DNA of 64,000 nt from Anaerolineae bacterium CG2_30_57_67 (GTDB lineage: Bacteria; Chloroflexota; Anaerolineae; Anaerolineales; Villigracilaceae): the NCBI GenBank assembly GCA_001872455.1, contig MNXJ01000038.1:1-64000 (forward strand), given 5' to 3'. Under the pieces are notes generated by a model. It ran no database searches and was not told the origin of the DNA. It saw only the letters and a program-made list of their open reading frames with translations. How positions within the stretch are numbered: position 1 is the first letter of the stretch; each line of letters begins with the position of its first letter. This document shows, piece after piece, positions 8,178-16,426 of the stretch. The translations under genes were made by a program, and so were the position numbers.

Positions 8178-9824
8178 ATGAATAACCTTCTTAACATCAA
8201 AACCCCGGCAGAATCTATCGCTCAGATTCGCAAAGCCGATTACAACCTATCCAATCAGGGCGTGGGTAATTTGCGTCTGGCGTACTGGAACCTCGTCACC
8301 GAGTCGCTCTACGAAGAAGCCGTTTTTCGCGGCGAGGGCGCAACCGCGCGCGGCGGCGCTTTTGTGGTCAACACCGGCAAACACACTGCCCGCGCCGCCA
8401 ACGATAAATCCATTGTGCGCGAAACCGATTCGGAAGGCAATGTCTGGTGGGGCGTTTACAATCGTCCCATCGAAGCCGGAAAATTTGACCAACTTTACGC
8501 ACGCATGTTGGGTTTTTTGCAGGGACGCGAGGTCTTCGTGCAGGATGTCTACGCCGGGGCCGACGAAGCCTACCGTTTGCCGGTACGCATCGTCACCGAA
8601 TGGGCCTGGCACAGCATGTTTGTTCGCAATATGTTCGTTTTGCCGCAATCGTTGGAAGAGTACAAGCGCTTCGTGCCAGAGTTCACCATTTTGGCGTTGC
8701 CCAGTTTCAAAGCCGCCCCAGCCGCCGATAATACCAACAGCGAAACCTTCATTTCGCTGTCTTTCGAAAAAAAACTGGCAATTATCGGTAACACTGGCTA
8801 CGCGGGCGAAATCAAAAAATCTGTTTTCACCATTCTTAATTATCTACTCCCGCTTGAAGGCGTGCTTTCGATGCACTGCTCGGCCAACGTCAGCCCGTCG
8901 AACCCGAACGATGTTGCCCTGTTTTTTGGCCTTTCCGGCACCGGTAAAACCACCCTTTCCGCCGACCCGACCCGCAGCCTGATCGGTGACGATGAGCATG
9001 GCTGGAGCGATGAGGGCGTCTTCAACATCGAAGGCGGCTGCTACGCCAAGGTGATTGGCCTGTCTGAATCTGCCGAGCCGGAGATTTACGCCACGACCCG
9101 GCGCTTTGGCACCTTGCTGGAAAATGTTGTCTTCGACCCGATTACGCGCTCGATTGACCTGGACGATGACTCGCTGACGGAGAACACCCGCGCCTCGTAT
9201 CCGCTGGAGTTCATCGGCAACGCCGTGCCAGAGAAAAAGGCTGGACACCCCAAGAACATCATTCTGCTCACTTGCGATGCCAGCGGTGTCATGCCGCCTA
9301 TTGCCCGCCTCACGCCGGAGCAGACGCTCTATCAGTTCATCTCTGGCTACACATCCAAGATTGGCGGCACCGAAATTGGCTTGCGTGACGAACCCGAAAT
9401 CACGTTTTCGGCTTGTTTTGGCGGGCCGTTTATGGTGCATCACCCCTACAAGTACGCTGAATTGCTCAAACGCAAGATTGAGCGCTACGGCGTCACCTGC
9501 TGGCTGGTCAATACCGGCTGGGTGGGCGGGCCGTACGGCGTGGGAAAGCGCATCAGCATTCGTCACACGCGCAACCTGCTCAATGCCGCCCTGACGGGAA
9601 AACTTGAAAATGTGGAATACTACGCTGACCCGGTTTTTGGTTTCCGTGTGCCAAAAACCTGCCCAGACGTGCCGGAAAACGTCCTCGAACCCTGGTCAAG
9701 CTGGCCCAGCCGCACCGAATATGACCGCCGCTACAAGGATTTGGCGATGCGCTTTATTGAAAACTTCAAGAAATTTGAAGACCAGACCCCGCGCGAAGTG
9801 ACCGAGGCCGGGCCGAAGGCGTAA
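8178..9824 (+). CDS. pckA: phosphoenolpyruvate carboxykinase (ATP)
   Basis: A 548-residue ATP-type PEP carboxykinase, which interconverts oxaloacetate plus ATP with PEP plus CO2 plus ADP. The kinase-specific P-loop is in FFGLSGTGKTTLSADP. LIGDDEHGWSD carries the metal-binding Asp pair, and FSACFGGPF with NTGWVGGPYGVGKRI is typical of the ATP family. The track start at 8016 reads through the aminotransferase gene and the 8-bp repeats. The ATG at 8178 (MNNLLNIKTP) gives the expected length, though its ribosome site is poor. In anaerobes this enzyme can run in the carboxylating direction toward fumarate, which would suit the fumarase genes nearby; that direction is inference. Confidence 0.96.
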   Translation: MNNLLNIKTPAESIAQIRKADYNLSNQGVGNLRLAYWNLVTESLYEEAVFRGEGATARGGAFVVNTGKHTARAANDKSIVRETDSEGNVWWGVYNRPIEAGKFDQLYARMLGFLQGREVFVQDVYAGADEAYRLPVRIVTEWAWHSMFVRNMFVLPQSLEEYKRFVPEFTILALPSFKAAPAADNTNSETFISLSFEKKLAIIGNTGYAGEIKKSVFTILNYLLPLEGVLSMHCSANVSPSNPNDVALFFGLSGTGKTTLSADPTRSLIGDDEHGWSDEGVFNIEGGCYAKVIGLSESAEPEIYATTRRFGTLLENVVFDPITRSIDLDDDSLTENTRASYPLEFIGNAVPEKKAGHPKNIILLTCDASGVMPPIARLTPEQTLYQFISGYTSKIGGTEIGLRDEPEITFSACFGGPFMVHHPYKYAELLKRKIERYGVTCWLVNTGWVGGPYGVGKRISIRHTRNLLNAALTGKLENVEYYADPVFGFRVPKTCPDVPENVLEPWSSWPSRTEYDRRYKDLAMRFIENFKKFEDQTPREVTEAGPKA

Positions 9825-9839
9825 TTTTGACATAGCCAA

Positions 9840-9870
9840 GAAAAATCCCCGCATGACGCGGGGATTTTTT
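9840..9870. terminator. bidirectional terminator between pckA and MFS gene
   Basis: AAAAAATCCCCGC-ATGAC-GCGGGGATTTTTT is a GC-rich stem with A and T tracts on both sides, between the convergent pckA and MFS genes. It can end transcripts from either strand. Confidence 0.92.
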
Positions 9871-9903
9871 GTTTCCATGAGCGGCCAGCCCGGAGAGCCG
9901 AAA

Positions 9904-11115
9904 TCATTTGTCGTACGTCCGCAGTTCCGGCCACTTCCACACAATCAGCGCGGCGGCCAGAATGGTGCCAATTCCGCCGCTGATGATGGCAAACGGCACG
10001 CCGAAAGCGGTTGCCACCAGGCCAGATTCCACCTCGCCCAGCTGCGGCCCGCCTTGAAAGAAAATCTGATTGACGCTGGTCATGCGCCCGCGAATATGGT
10101 CGGGCGTTTGTAGTTGGCGGATGGTGTTGCGGATGATGGTGCTGACGGTGTCCGCCGCGCCAACAATCAGCAGCGCCACAAACGCCAGCGCGAAACTGGT
10201 CGTCAGCCCGAAAGCCACCGTCGCCACGCCGAAAATCACCACCGCCGTCAGAAAAATGGGCCCCTGGCGGCGCAGCCCCGGCAACTGGCTGATGACGACC
10301 CCGGCGGTTACCAAACCGATGCTTTGCGCTGAAACCAGCCAACCGTAGCCGACTTCGCCCACTTGCAAAATATCCTTGGCAATAATCGGCATCATGGTGT
10401 TGGCTGAGGCAAAGAAGGTGGCGAAGAAATCCATCACCATCGTCGAGAGGATGATTTTGCGCGAGAAAATAAAGCGCACGCCCTCGCCAATCGCCGCCAG
10501 GCTGATTCCGCTGCCTTTTTGCAAATCTTGCGGAATGCTGCCAATCATCAGCAGCGCGGCGATGACCGCCAGAAACGAAGGCGCGTTGAAAAAGTAGGTG
10601 TAACTCTGCCCCAGCGTGGCGATGACCACCCCGCTCAGCACCGGGCCGATGACGGCGCCCGCGTTGAAGGCAATCGAGTTCAGGCTGAAAGCGCTCGGCA
10701 GGTGTTCGGCGGGGACGAGGTTGGGGACAATCGCCTGGCGCGCCGGGCCGTCGAAGGCGACGGCGGCGGCCTGCAGCGCTGTCAGCGCGTAAATTTGCCA
10801 GATTTGAATGCTCCCGCTGAAAGTCAGCCAGGCCAGCCCGGCGGCGGTCAGCGCCATCAGGGTTTGAGTCACCAGAATAATCGTGCGGCGGTTAAACGTA
10901 TCCGCAAAGGCGCCGCCGAAGAGCGAGAAAACAATCACCGGCAGAATGCGCGCCAGCCCAATCAGGCCGAGCGCCAGCGGGTCGGGTTTGCCGCTCAATT
11001 CGCGGATGTGCCAGTGAATGGCGGCCAATTGCATTTGTGAACCGGCAATGGAAATTAACAGCCCGGCCCAGAGCAGAGTGAATTTGGGATGTTTGAAGGC
11101 GGGCGGCAGGCGCAT
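9904..11115 (-). CDS. major facilitator superfamily exporter (EntS/MFS_3-like)
   Basis: A 403-residue integral membrane protein with about 12 hydrophobic segments. The opening FTLLWAGLLISIAGSQMQLAAIHWHIRELSG and the GGAFADTFNRRTIILVTQ loop between helices 2 and 3 match the MFS_3 (enterobactin exporter-like) branch, which exports small molecules by proton antiport. Its ATG at 11115 lies 3 bases after the nadE stop, so it is the last gene of the nitrilase-nadE operon. The exported substrate cannot be read from the sequence. No signal peptide is needed. Confidence 0.85.
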   Translation of the reverse strand: MRLPPAFKHPKFTLLWAGLLISIAGSQMQLAAIHWHIRELSGKPDPLALGLIGLARILPVIVFSLFGGAFADTFNRRTIILVTQTLMALTAAGLAWLTFSGSIQIWQIYALTALQAAAVAFDGPARQAIVPNLVPAEHLPSAFSLNSIAFNAGAVIGPVLSGVVIATLGQSYTYFFNAPSFLAVIAALLMIGSIPQDLQKGSGISLAAIGEGVRFIFSRKIILSTMVMDFFATFFASANTMMPIIAKDILQVGEVGYGWLVSAQSIGLVTAGVVISQLPGLRRQGPIFLTAVVIFGVATVAFGLTTSFALAFVALLIVGAADTVSTIIRNTIRQLQTPDHIRGRMTSVNQIFFQGGPQLGEVESGLVATAFGVPFAIISGGIGTILAAALIVWKWPELRTYDK

Positions 11116-11118
11116 TTG

Positions 11119-11943
11119 CTAGGTTCCCCAATCGCGCAGGTATAAAAAATCATAACCCACGGTGCGGGTGGTGATTTTGGCGATGACCGGCATGACGCGC
11201 TTGAAGTGGTTGCGGCGGATGCGGCGGGTGACGGTTTGCACGAATTCGGGCGCGAATCCGGCCTCGACGCATTCTTCCGGGCTGAAGCGTTGGTCCACCA
11301 GCAGGTAGAGCAGTTTATCGGCTTCTTCGTAGGTGAAGCCCAATTCCTGCTCGTCGGTTTGTCCGGCCCACAGGTCGGCGGAGGGCGCTTTGTCGAGGAT
11401 GGGCTGCGTCACGCTCAGCGCGCGCGAAAGTTGGCGCACCTGCGCCTTGTACAGGTCGCCGATGGGGTTGATGGCGTGGGCGCTGTCGCCGAACAAGGTG
11501 GAATAGCCCAGCAAAATTTCGGTTTTGTTGCCGGTGCCAATCACCAGGCCGTGAAAATCTTCTGATTGGTCGTAGAGCGTCACCATGCGGCAGCGCGCCA
11601 TGATGTTGCCTTGGCGCAGTGGCGACATGGCCGGGAATTGTTCAATCAGCGCATCGGCCATGCCGGTGATGGGGATGGTTTTGTGCGGGATGCCGAGCGC
11701 TTCGATGACCAGCAGGGCGTGGTCGAGCGATTCTTGCGAGGAGGTGCGGTAGGGCAGGCGCACGCCGAGCACATTTTCCGCGCCGAGCGCTTCGACGGCG
11801 AGAAAAGCCACCAGCGCCGAGTCGATGCCGCCGGAGAGGCCAATCACGGCGCGGCTGAGGCCGGTGCGGGTGATTTCGGCGCGGATGAAGCGCGTCAGCA
11901 GGTTGCGTACCAGGTCGGGGTTGATGGTCAGGTCAATGTTCAT
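11119..11943 (-). CDS. nadE: NAD+ synthetase, ammonia-type domain
   Basis: This 274-residue enzyme converts deamido-NAD+ to NAD+. The adenylating P-loop GLSGGIDSALVAF is near residue 35. RCRMVTLYDQSEDFHGLVIGTGNKTEILLGYSTLFGDSAHAINPIGDLYK is the highly conserved core. The N-terminal glutaminase domain of large NadE proteins is missing here; a nitrilase-fold protein that could supply it is encoded upstream at 12624-13469. The track start at 11973 is too long. The ATG at 11943 follows the PIN gene stop by one base (TAAaATG), implying translational coupling. Strictly ammonia-dependent action is the alternative to a two-subunit glutamine-dependent enzyme. Confidence 0.93.
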   Translation of the reverse strand: MNIDLTINPDLVRNLLTRFIRAEITRTGLSRAVIGLSGGIDSALVAFLAVEALGAENVLGVRLPYRTSSQESLDHALLVIEALGIPHKTIPITGMADALIEQFPAMSPLRQGNIMARCRMVTLYDQSEDFHGLVIGTGNKTEILLGYSTLFGDSAHAINPIGDLYKAQVRQLSRALSVTQPILDKAPSADLWAGQTDEQELGFTYEEADKLLYLLVDQRFSPEECVEAGFAPEFVQTVTRRIRRNHFKRVMPVIAKITTRTVGYDFLYLRDWGT

Positions 11944-11944
11944 T

Positions 11945-12349
11945 TTATTTGTAGGGCAAAATTTCCATGTCAATTTTGCCGGTCAAGGCTTCCATTTCCG
12001 GGTCTTTATGGACGAGAATAGCTGATTCTTGTTCTGCAATGGCGGCAATCCAGGAATCGGCCACGGAAAGCGGGTAGGCGGCTTTGATGTGCGCTGCTGC
12101 CAGGAGCGTTTCTTCGTTTTCCTGCCAGACAATTTTCAGCGGCAGTTGACGCAGGTTGGCGTAGCGTTGTTTCGCCTCCACTTCGCCCGCTGTGCGCAAG
12201 GTGAGGTAGTAAATTTCGTATAAAACCATCCAGGGCAAAATAACGTTTCCTTCGGCGGAGCGAATCAGGTCTCTTACCCGTTCTGCGCCAGATTCCAGGC
12301 GCAGCATGGCAACAACCGCCGAGGTATCGAGTACGTATTTATTGGCCAC
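11945..12349 (-). CDS. vapC: PIN-domain ribonuclease toxin (VapC family)
   Basis: A 134-residue PIN domain. It begins NKYVLDTSAVVAML with the first catalytic Asp and has E at LESGAERVRDL. It ends with ADSWIAAIAEQESAILVHKDPEMEAL, which carries the last acidic residues. VapC toxins cut RNA, often initiator tRNA or 23S rRNA. I read the start as GTG at 12349 (VANKYVLDTS), overlapping the antitoxin stop by 11 bases, rather than the track start inside the antitoxin gene. The pair with the AbrB-like gene is a standard type II toxin-antitoxin layout. It lies between the nitrilase and nadE genes, so it either rides with, or was inserted into, a metabolic operon. Confidence 0.88.
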   Translation of the reverse strand: MANKYVLDTSAVVAMLRLESGAERVRDLIRSAEGNVILPWMVLYEIYYLTLRTAGEVEAKQRYANLRQLPLKIVWQENEETLLAAAHIKAAYPLSVADSWIAAIAEQESAILVHKDPEMEALTGKIDMEILPYK

Positions 12350-12569
12350 GGCTGCGCTCTTCCTTGCGATATTCGGCCAGCGCCAGGTCGAGCGCTTCGT
12401 CTTTGGCGCAACCATACAGGGCTTCCAGCGGGTCTTGAGGCAGGGGAATGACGGTAATGGTTTGACCGTTATCCAGCCAGGCCAGCCGGGTGCCTTTTGC
12501 CATTTTGTAGCGTTTGCGAATTTCGGCAGGCACCACCGTTTGTCCGCGCTCTGTGATGATTGTCTTCAT
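12339..12569 (-). CDS. vapB: AbrB/MazE-type antitoxin
   Basis: A 76-residue DNA-binding antitoxin. The N-terminal swapped-hairpin AbrB domain is plain in MKTIITERGQTVVPAEIRKRYKMAKGTRLAWLDNGQTITVIPLP. The charged C-terminal tail (LALAEYRKEERSRG) would wrap the PIN toxin. The ATG at 12569 has AGGCGAGGTG about 9 bases upstream; the track GTG at 12578 falls inside that site, so I reject it. Such antitoxins usually repress their own promoter together with the toxin. Here 54 bases separate it from the nitrilase stop. Confidence 0.88.
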   Translation of the reverse strand: MKTIITERGQTVVPAEIRKRYKMAKGTRLAWLDNGQTITVIPLPQDPLEALYGCAKDEALDLALAEYRKEERSRGQ

Positions 12570-12623
12570 TTTATTCACCTCGCCTTATTCTACAATGCAA
12601 AACAAAGAAAAACAAGTCACTTC

Positions 12624-13469
12624 TTATTTTTGCATTGTTTTTTCGAGCGTTTTCAGCACGACTTCGAGGCGTTCATCGCGCAGTAGCGGCAGGCGCTGAC
12701 GGGTGCGGCGTAACTGCGCCAGGTCGAGTTCCGTCAGGGTGACGCCCTGCTCGTCGTAGGGCGCTTGCGCCACCAGCCGCCCATCTGGGTCGAAGACGGT
12801 GGAGCCGCCCCAGAAGTTGAGCCCGTCTTCAAAGCCGACGCGGTTGGCGTGGCTGAAAAAGGCGGTGAACAGACCAGAGTAGGCGCGGTTGATGTTTTCC
12901 ACCCACAGCGCCGAGCCGATAATTTCTTCGGTAACGCCGCGCGCCGGGGAGGCCGATGTCAGCCAGAACAGGTCGGCGCCGTCCATCCACAGGCTGTAGG
13001 GCGAGGAAACGTGCCAGAAATCTTCGCAGATGAGAATTCCGGCCCGGCCAAAACGGGTGTCGAAGGCGGAGAACGAATCTCCGGCGGCGAAATAGCGCTT
13101 TTCGTCAAAAATGCCGTAGGTCGGCAGGTACACTTTGCGGTGGATGTGGACGACTTCGCCGCGCGAGAGATAGGCGGCTGAAATGTAGTAGCGGTAACGC
13201 GCGTCTTCCTCGACGAAGCCGACTACCAGGTCAATGTCGCGCGAGGCCTCCAGCAGGCGGGCGAAGGTCGGGTCGCCCGCATTTGGGCGGCAGGCGATGG
13301 TGGCGGCGATGTCCTGCAAAACGTAACCGGTCAGCGAGAGTTCGGGGAAAAGCACCAGTTCCGCGCCTTGTTGGCGCGCCGATTCAATCAGCGCCAGGTG
13401 CGTTTCCAGGTTGGCGGGCAAGTCGCCAAGTTTGGTATTGATTTGGGCCAGAGCCAGCGGTAGTTTCAT
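12624..13469 (-). CDS. nitrilase-superfamily amidohydrolase, likely glutaminase partner of NadE
   Basis: A 281-residue carbon-nitrogen hydrolase. The catalytic triad is visible: Glu in LFPELSLTGY, Lys in HIHRKVYLPTYGIFDEKRYF and Cys in GILICEDFWH. The EDFWH sequence after the Cys and the YGxFDExRYF segment are typical of the glutamine-amidotransferase domain of NAD+ synthetases rather than of omega-amidases. I therefore infer that it feeds ammonia to the NadE domain encoded downstream in the same operon. The track start at 13880 runs into repeats; the ATG at 13469 (MKLPLALAQINTKLGDL) is the family start. A stand-alone amidohydrolase role is possible. Confidence 0.85.
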   Translation of the reverse strand: MKLPLALAQINTKLGDLPANLETHLALIESARQQGAELVLFPELSLTGYVLQDIAATIACRPNAGDPTFARLLEASRDIDLVVGFVEEDARYRYYISAAYLSRGEVVHIHRKVYLPTYGIFDEKRYFAAGDSFSAFDTRFGRAGILICEDFWHVSSPYSLWMDGADLFWLTSASPARGVTEEIIGSALWVENINRAYSGLFTAFFSHANRVGFEDGLNFWGGSTVFDPDGRLVAQAPYDEQGVTLTELDLAQLRRTRQRLPLLRDERLEVVLKTLEKTMQK

Positions 13470-13499
13470 GCCGGCAATCTTACCATAGCGCCGCGCGTT

Positions 13500-13678
13500 G
13501 ATTGTCGGCGGCGGCGAAGGCGGCTCGTTTATTTCACCGCGCCGCTTTCGCCCTGTCAGAATTTTTCCGCCGCGAGCTGTACGGCGAGTCATGTCATGCG
13601 GCGCAAGTCTGCAGATTGCGCGGTGAAACGGAGTCGAAAGTCTCCCGACTTTCGCACGCGACAGAAATTCCGCTACGC
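13500..13678. other. non-coding palindrome-rich stretch
   Basis: Between the nitrilase start and the 202-bp repeat there is GC-rich sequence with no supported gene. It holds a small hairpin, CGAAAGTC-TCCC-GACTTTCG near 13630-13650, of the same style as the palindromic words elsewhere in the window. ORF 13502-13789 reads through the repeats and is not credible. Confidence 0.5.
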
Positions 13679-14082
13679 GCGGCGCGGACTGAAGTCCGGC
13701 CTGATTGCGCCGTAAAAGTCCGCTTAAGCGGACTTGGTTGGGCTGATGCCGGGCTTCCAGCCCGCCGAAAAAAGAAACTGACACCGTAACGCGAGATTTA
13801 TCTCGCGCCTGGATCTGAAAAGCTCCGAGAGATTCCGTTAACTCCGCGTCCCAAACCCCGCGATATGAATGTCGCGCCACGCGGCGCGGACTGAAGTCCG
13901 GCCTGATTGCGCCGTAAAAGTCCGCTTAAGCGGACTTGGCGGGGTTGAGGCCGGGCTTCCAGCCCGCCGAAAAAAGAAACTGACACCGTAACGCGAGATT
14001 TATCTCGCGCCTGGATCTGAAAAACTCCGAGAGATTCCGTTAACTCCGCGTCCCGAACCCTGCGATATGAATGTCGCGCCAC
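13679..14082. repeat. two tandem copies of a 202-bp repeat
   Basis: Copy 1 (13679-13880) and copy 2 (13881-14082) begin GCGGCGCGGACTGAAGTCC and end GAATGTCGCGCCAC. They differ at a handful of bases (for example TTGGGCTGATG versus CGGGGTTGAGG). Each contains internal palindromes such as AGTCCGCTTAAGCGGACT and CGCGAGATTTATCTCGCG. Minus-strand ORFs across them (MARHSY...) are by-products of the repeat and share the same protein string. Related palindromic wording occurs at 45.1 kb. Confidence 0.93.
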
Positions 14083-14113
14083 GGGTGATTACACATTAAG
14101 TTATTCCTTAATT

Positions 14114-14143
14114 ATTGTCTGACAATGATGGCGATGCTATCAT
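14114..14143 (+). promoter_or_regulatory. promoter with palindromic operator upstream of the aldehyde oxidoreductase gene
   Basis: A perfect 13-base palindrome ATTGTCTGACAAT spans 14114-14126. It overlaps a candidate -35 box (TTGTCT, 14115-14120) that stands 17 bases from a -10 box (TATCAT, 14138-14143). ATTGTCnGACAAT-like sites are typical operators of FCD-subfamily GntR regulators, and one is encoded at 16718-17386. A repressor bound here would block RNA polymerase. The start codon follows about 90 bases later. Confidence 0.6.
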
Positions 14144-14233
14144 TCTCCTATCACAACGGATACACAGTCCGTTGCGCGTGTGGTTGTTTTTTGCCCACTT
14201 TTACTTACAAACATCATTTTCAGGAGGCTCGTT

Positions 14234-16060
14234 ATGACGCTCGGTGGTTATGCCAATCGTTTGGCCTGGGTGGATTTAACCGCAGGTAAAGTGGAATTTA
14301 AGCCCGTTCCAGAAGACCTGGCACGCAAATATATCGGTGGACGTGGTCTGGGCGTTAAATTCGTTTTTGATAATGGCCCCAAAGTGGACCCGCTCTCGCC
14401 CGAAAATTTGCTCTGCTTCATGAACGGCCCGTTGACCGGCTCCGAAGCCAACATGAGCGGGCGCATGGCCGTCGTCACCAAATCGCCGCTGACGGGAACC
14501 GTCACCGACAGCCATCACGGCGGCTGGAGCGCGGCGCGCCTGCGCTGGTCGGGCTACGATGGACTCATCTTCAAGGGGAAATCTCCCAAACCGGTTTACG
14601 TTTACATCCACGACGATAAATTTGAAATTTTGGACGCCGCCGAAGTGTGGGGCAAGGGCGTGCATGACACCGTCAAACACTTCAAAGAAAAATATGGCGA
14701 AAAGGACCTGACGGTCATCACCATTGGCCCGGCGGGTGAAAAACTGGTCAAATTTGCCTGCTGGATGAACGAGAATGACCGCGCCAGCGGACGCGGCGGA
14801 ACCGGCTGTGTCGGCGGCTCCAAAAATCTCAAGGCCATCGTCATCAAGGCCGAGAAGAAAATCACCAAGGCTGGCAACCGCGAGGCCTGGAAAGCCGCCG
14901 GTCAGCGCGCCCTGCAGTGCATCATGGCCCCCGAAAACATCACCAGCCCGCGCAAGGGCGGCCTTTCGGTTTATGGCACCAACGTGCTGATGAACATTAC
15001 CAGCAGCATCGGCGCTTTGCCTACCAAAAACAGTATGCTCACTTCCTATGGCGAAGACGCCGAAAAAATCAGCGGCGAATACGTCAAGGAAAATTTGTTG
15101 GTCAACGACCCGACCTGCCACGCCTGCCCGGTGGCCTGTAAGAAGGAAGTGGAAGTCAAGGATGGCCCCTACAAAGGCCTGCGCATGGAATCTGTGGAGT
15201 ACGAACCGGCCTGGTCAGTTGGCGCGAACTGCGGCAACAATGACGCCCGCCTGGTCGCCAAGATGATTGACCTGGCCAACGACTACGGCTTTGACGCCAT
15301 TGAAATCGGCCACCCGCTTTCGATTTGGATGGAAGCCAGCGAAAAGGGCTACACCAAAGGCGAAGGTAAACTGGCCTGGGGCGACCCGGATGGCATGACC
15401 CACGCCGCCGAAATGGTTGGCAAGCGCGAAGGTTTTGGTAACCTCATGGCCGAGGGCGCAAATGCCACTGCCGCCTATTTTGGTCATCCCGAACTGGCGA
15501 TGACCTGCAAGGGCCAGGGCATTCCCGCCTACGACCCGCGCGGACTTAAGGGCGAAGGCCTCGGCTACGCCACCAGCAACCGCGGCGCCTGCCACCTGCG
15601 CGCCTACACCCCTGCCGCTGAATTGGGCGTGATGCCCTTTGGCTCGCTCAAGGTGGACCCGATTGCCTGGAAGGGCAAAGGCGGGCTGGTCAAAATCTTC
15701 CAGGAAGTACACGCCTTCTCCGACAGCATGGACATCTGCAAATTCAGCGCCTTTGCCCAGGGCGCGGATGAATACGCCGCGCAATATTCTGCCATGGTCG
15801 GCGTGCCCTTTACTGCGGCGGATGTGCTCAAGACCGGTGAGCGCATCTACAACCTGGAGCGCTACTTCAACAACCTGGCCGGGTTCGGCGCTGGCAGTGA
15901 TGTTTTGCCCAAACGCTTCACCACTGAACCGTCCACCATGCCCGGTTCGCTCGGCAACGTCTGCGAGTTGGACGATATGCTGGCCGAATATTACGCCGCG
16001 CGCGGCTGGGAAAACGGCGTCGTGCCGCAAGCCAAACTGAAAGAGTTGGAGATTATCTAA
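14234..16060 (+). CDS. aor: aldehyde:ferredoxin oxidoreductase (tungsten/molybdenum pterin)
   Basis: A 608-residue AOR-family enzyme that oxidises aldehydes to acids with ferredoxin as acceptor, or runs in reverse. The N-terminal barrel has GGRGLGVKF and the GGWSAARLRWSGYDGLIFKGKSP block. Cluster ligands are C295, C298 and C302 in CHACPVAC plus C502 in DICKF, the spacing known from Pyrococcus AOR. The pterin contact region NDRASGRGGTGCVGGSKNLKAI is intact. The track start at 14180 is early; the ATG at 14234 has CAGGAGG at 14221-14227. It faces a MoaD-like gene, a GntR regulator and an acyl-CoA synthetase, so the acid formed may be linked to CoA metabolism. Substrate and metal are not decided by sequence. 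Confidence 0.95.
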   Translation: MTLGGYANRLAWVDLTAGKVEFKPVPEDLARKYIGGRGLGVKFVFDNGPKVDPLSPENLLCFMNGPLTGSEANMSGRMAVVTKSPLTGTVTDSHHGGWSAARLRWSGYDGLIFKGKSPKPVYVYIHDDKFEILDAAEVWGKGVHDTVKHFKEKYGEKDLTVITIGPAGEKLVKFACWMNENDRASGRGGTGCVGGSKNLKAIVIKAEKKITKAGNREAWKAAGQRALQCIMAPENITSPRKGGLSVYGTNVLMNITSSIGALPTKNSMLTSYGEDAEKISGEYVKENLLVNDPTCHACPVACKKEVEVKDGPYKGLRMESVEYEPAWSVGANCGNNDARLVAKMIDLANDYGFDAIEIGHPLSIWMEASEKGYTKGEGKLAWGDPDGMTHAAEMVGKREGFGNLMAEGANATAAYFGHPELAMTCKGQGIPAYDPRGLKGEGLGYATSNRGACHLRAYTPAAELGVMPFGSLKVDPIAWKGKGGLVKIFQEVHAFSDSMDICKFSAFAQGADEYAAQYSAMVGVPFTAADVLKTGERIYNLERYFNNLAGFGAGSDVLPKRFTTEPSTMPGSLGNVCELDDMLAEYYAARGWENGVVPQAKLKELEII

Positions 16061-16095
16061 CGCCAATTGGCAGTGGTCAGTAAACAGTAATTAGC

Positions 16096-16140
16096 ACACA
16101 AAAAAGATGGCGCTCCTTTGGGGCGTCATCTTTTTTGTGT
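16096..16140. terminator. bidirectional terminator between aor and the convergent operon
   Basis: ACACAAAAAAGATGgCGC and GCGTCATCTTTTTTGTGT form a long stem with A and T runs on the two sides. It lies between the aor stop and the stop of the 85-residue protein on the other strand. Confidence 0.88.
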
Positions 16141-16168
16141 GAATTTTCATTCTGCATTCATCATTTCT

Positions 16169-16426
16169 TCACGCCCCCGCGCGCAGGGTCTTGAGCGCAA
16201 AACGCGCCATGAAATCGTCAAAAATCTCCTCACGAATCTCCATCGTCAGCCGGGTTTGGCCGACTTCGAGCGAGCCCAGCCGAAAGGGAGTCATGCGCTC
16301 CAGGCGCACGCGCCAGCCCTCGCCAGCGATCAGATTCTCTGCCAGCGCTGTTCCGCCCAATTCCTGCAGGTATTCCTTCAGCAAAAAATAGGGAATTCCG
16401 CGCATTTCGCGCACGATGGTTTTCAT
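16169..16426 (-). CDS. small conserved protein coupled to MoaD-like gene
   Basis: An 85-residue protein (MKTIVREMRGIPYFLLKEYLQELGGTALAENLIAGEGWRVRLERMTPFRLGSLEVGQTRLTMEI...) with no membrane helix. The layout resembles a small uncharacterised alpha/beta domain; DUF1952 is a possibility I cannot confirm. Its ATG overlaps the MoaD-like stop (ATGA at 16426-16423), so the two are translationally coupled. Position beside MoaD and opposite aor suggests a role in loading or maturing the pterin cofactor of the oxidoreductase. That role is inference from context. Confidence 0.72.
   Translation of the reverse strand: MKTIVREMRGIPYFLLKEYLQELGGTALAENLIAGEGWRVRLERMTPFRLGSLEVGQTRLTMEIREEIFDDFMARFALKTLRAGA

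Noticed and set aside
13470-13880. N-terminal extension of the nitrilase ORF (MARHSYRGVWDAELTES...)
   Set aside because: It is translated repeat DNA; the same string occurs in ORF 13798-14082 from the second repeat copy. The family start is ATG 13469.
14276-15121. 281-residue minus ORF inside the aldehyde oxidoreductase
   Set aside because: Antisense shadow of the aor gene.
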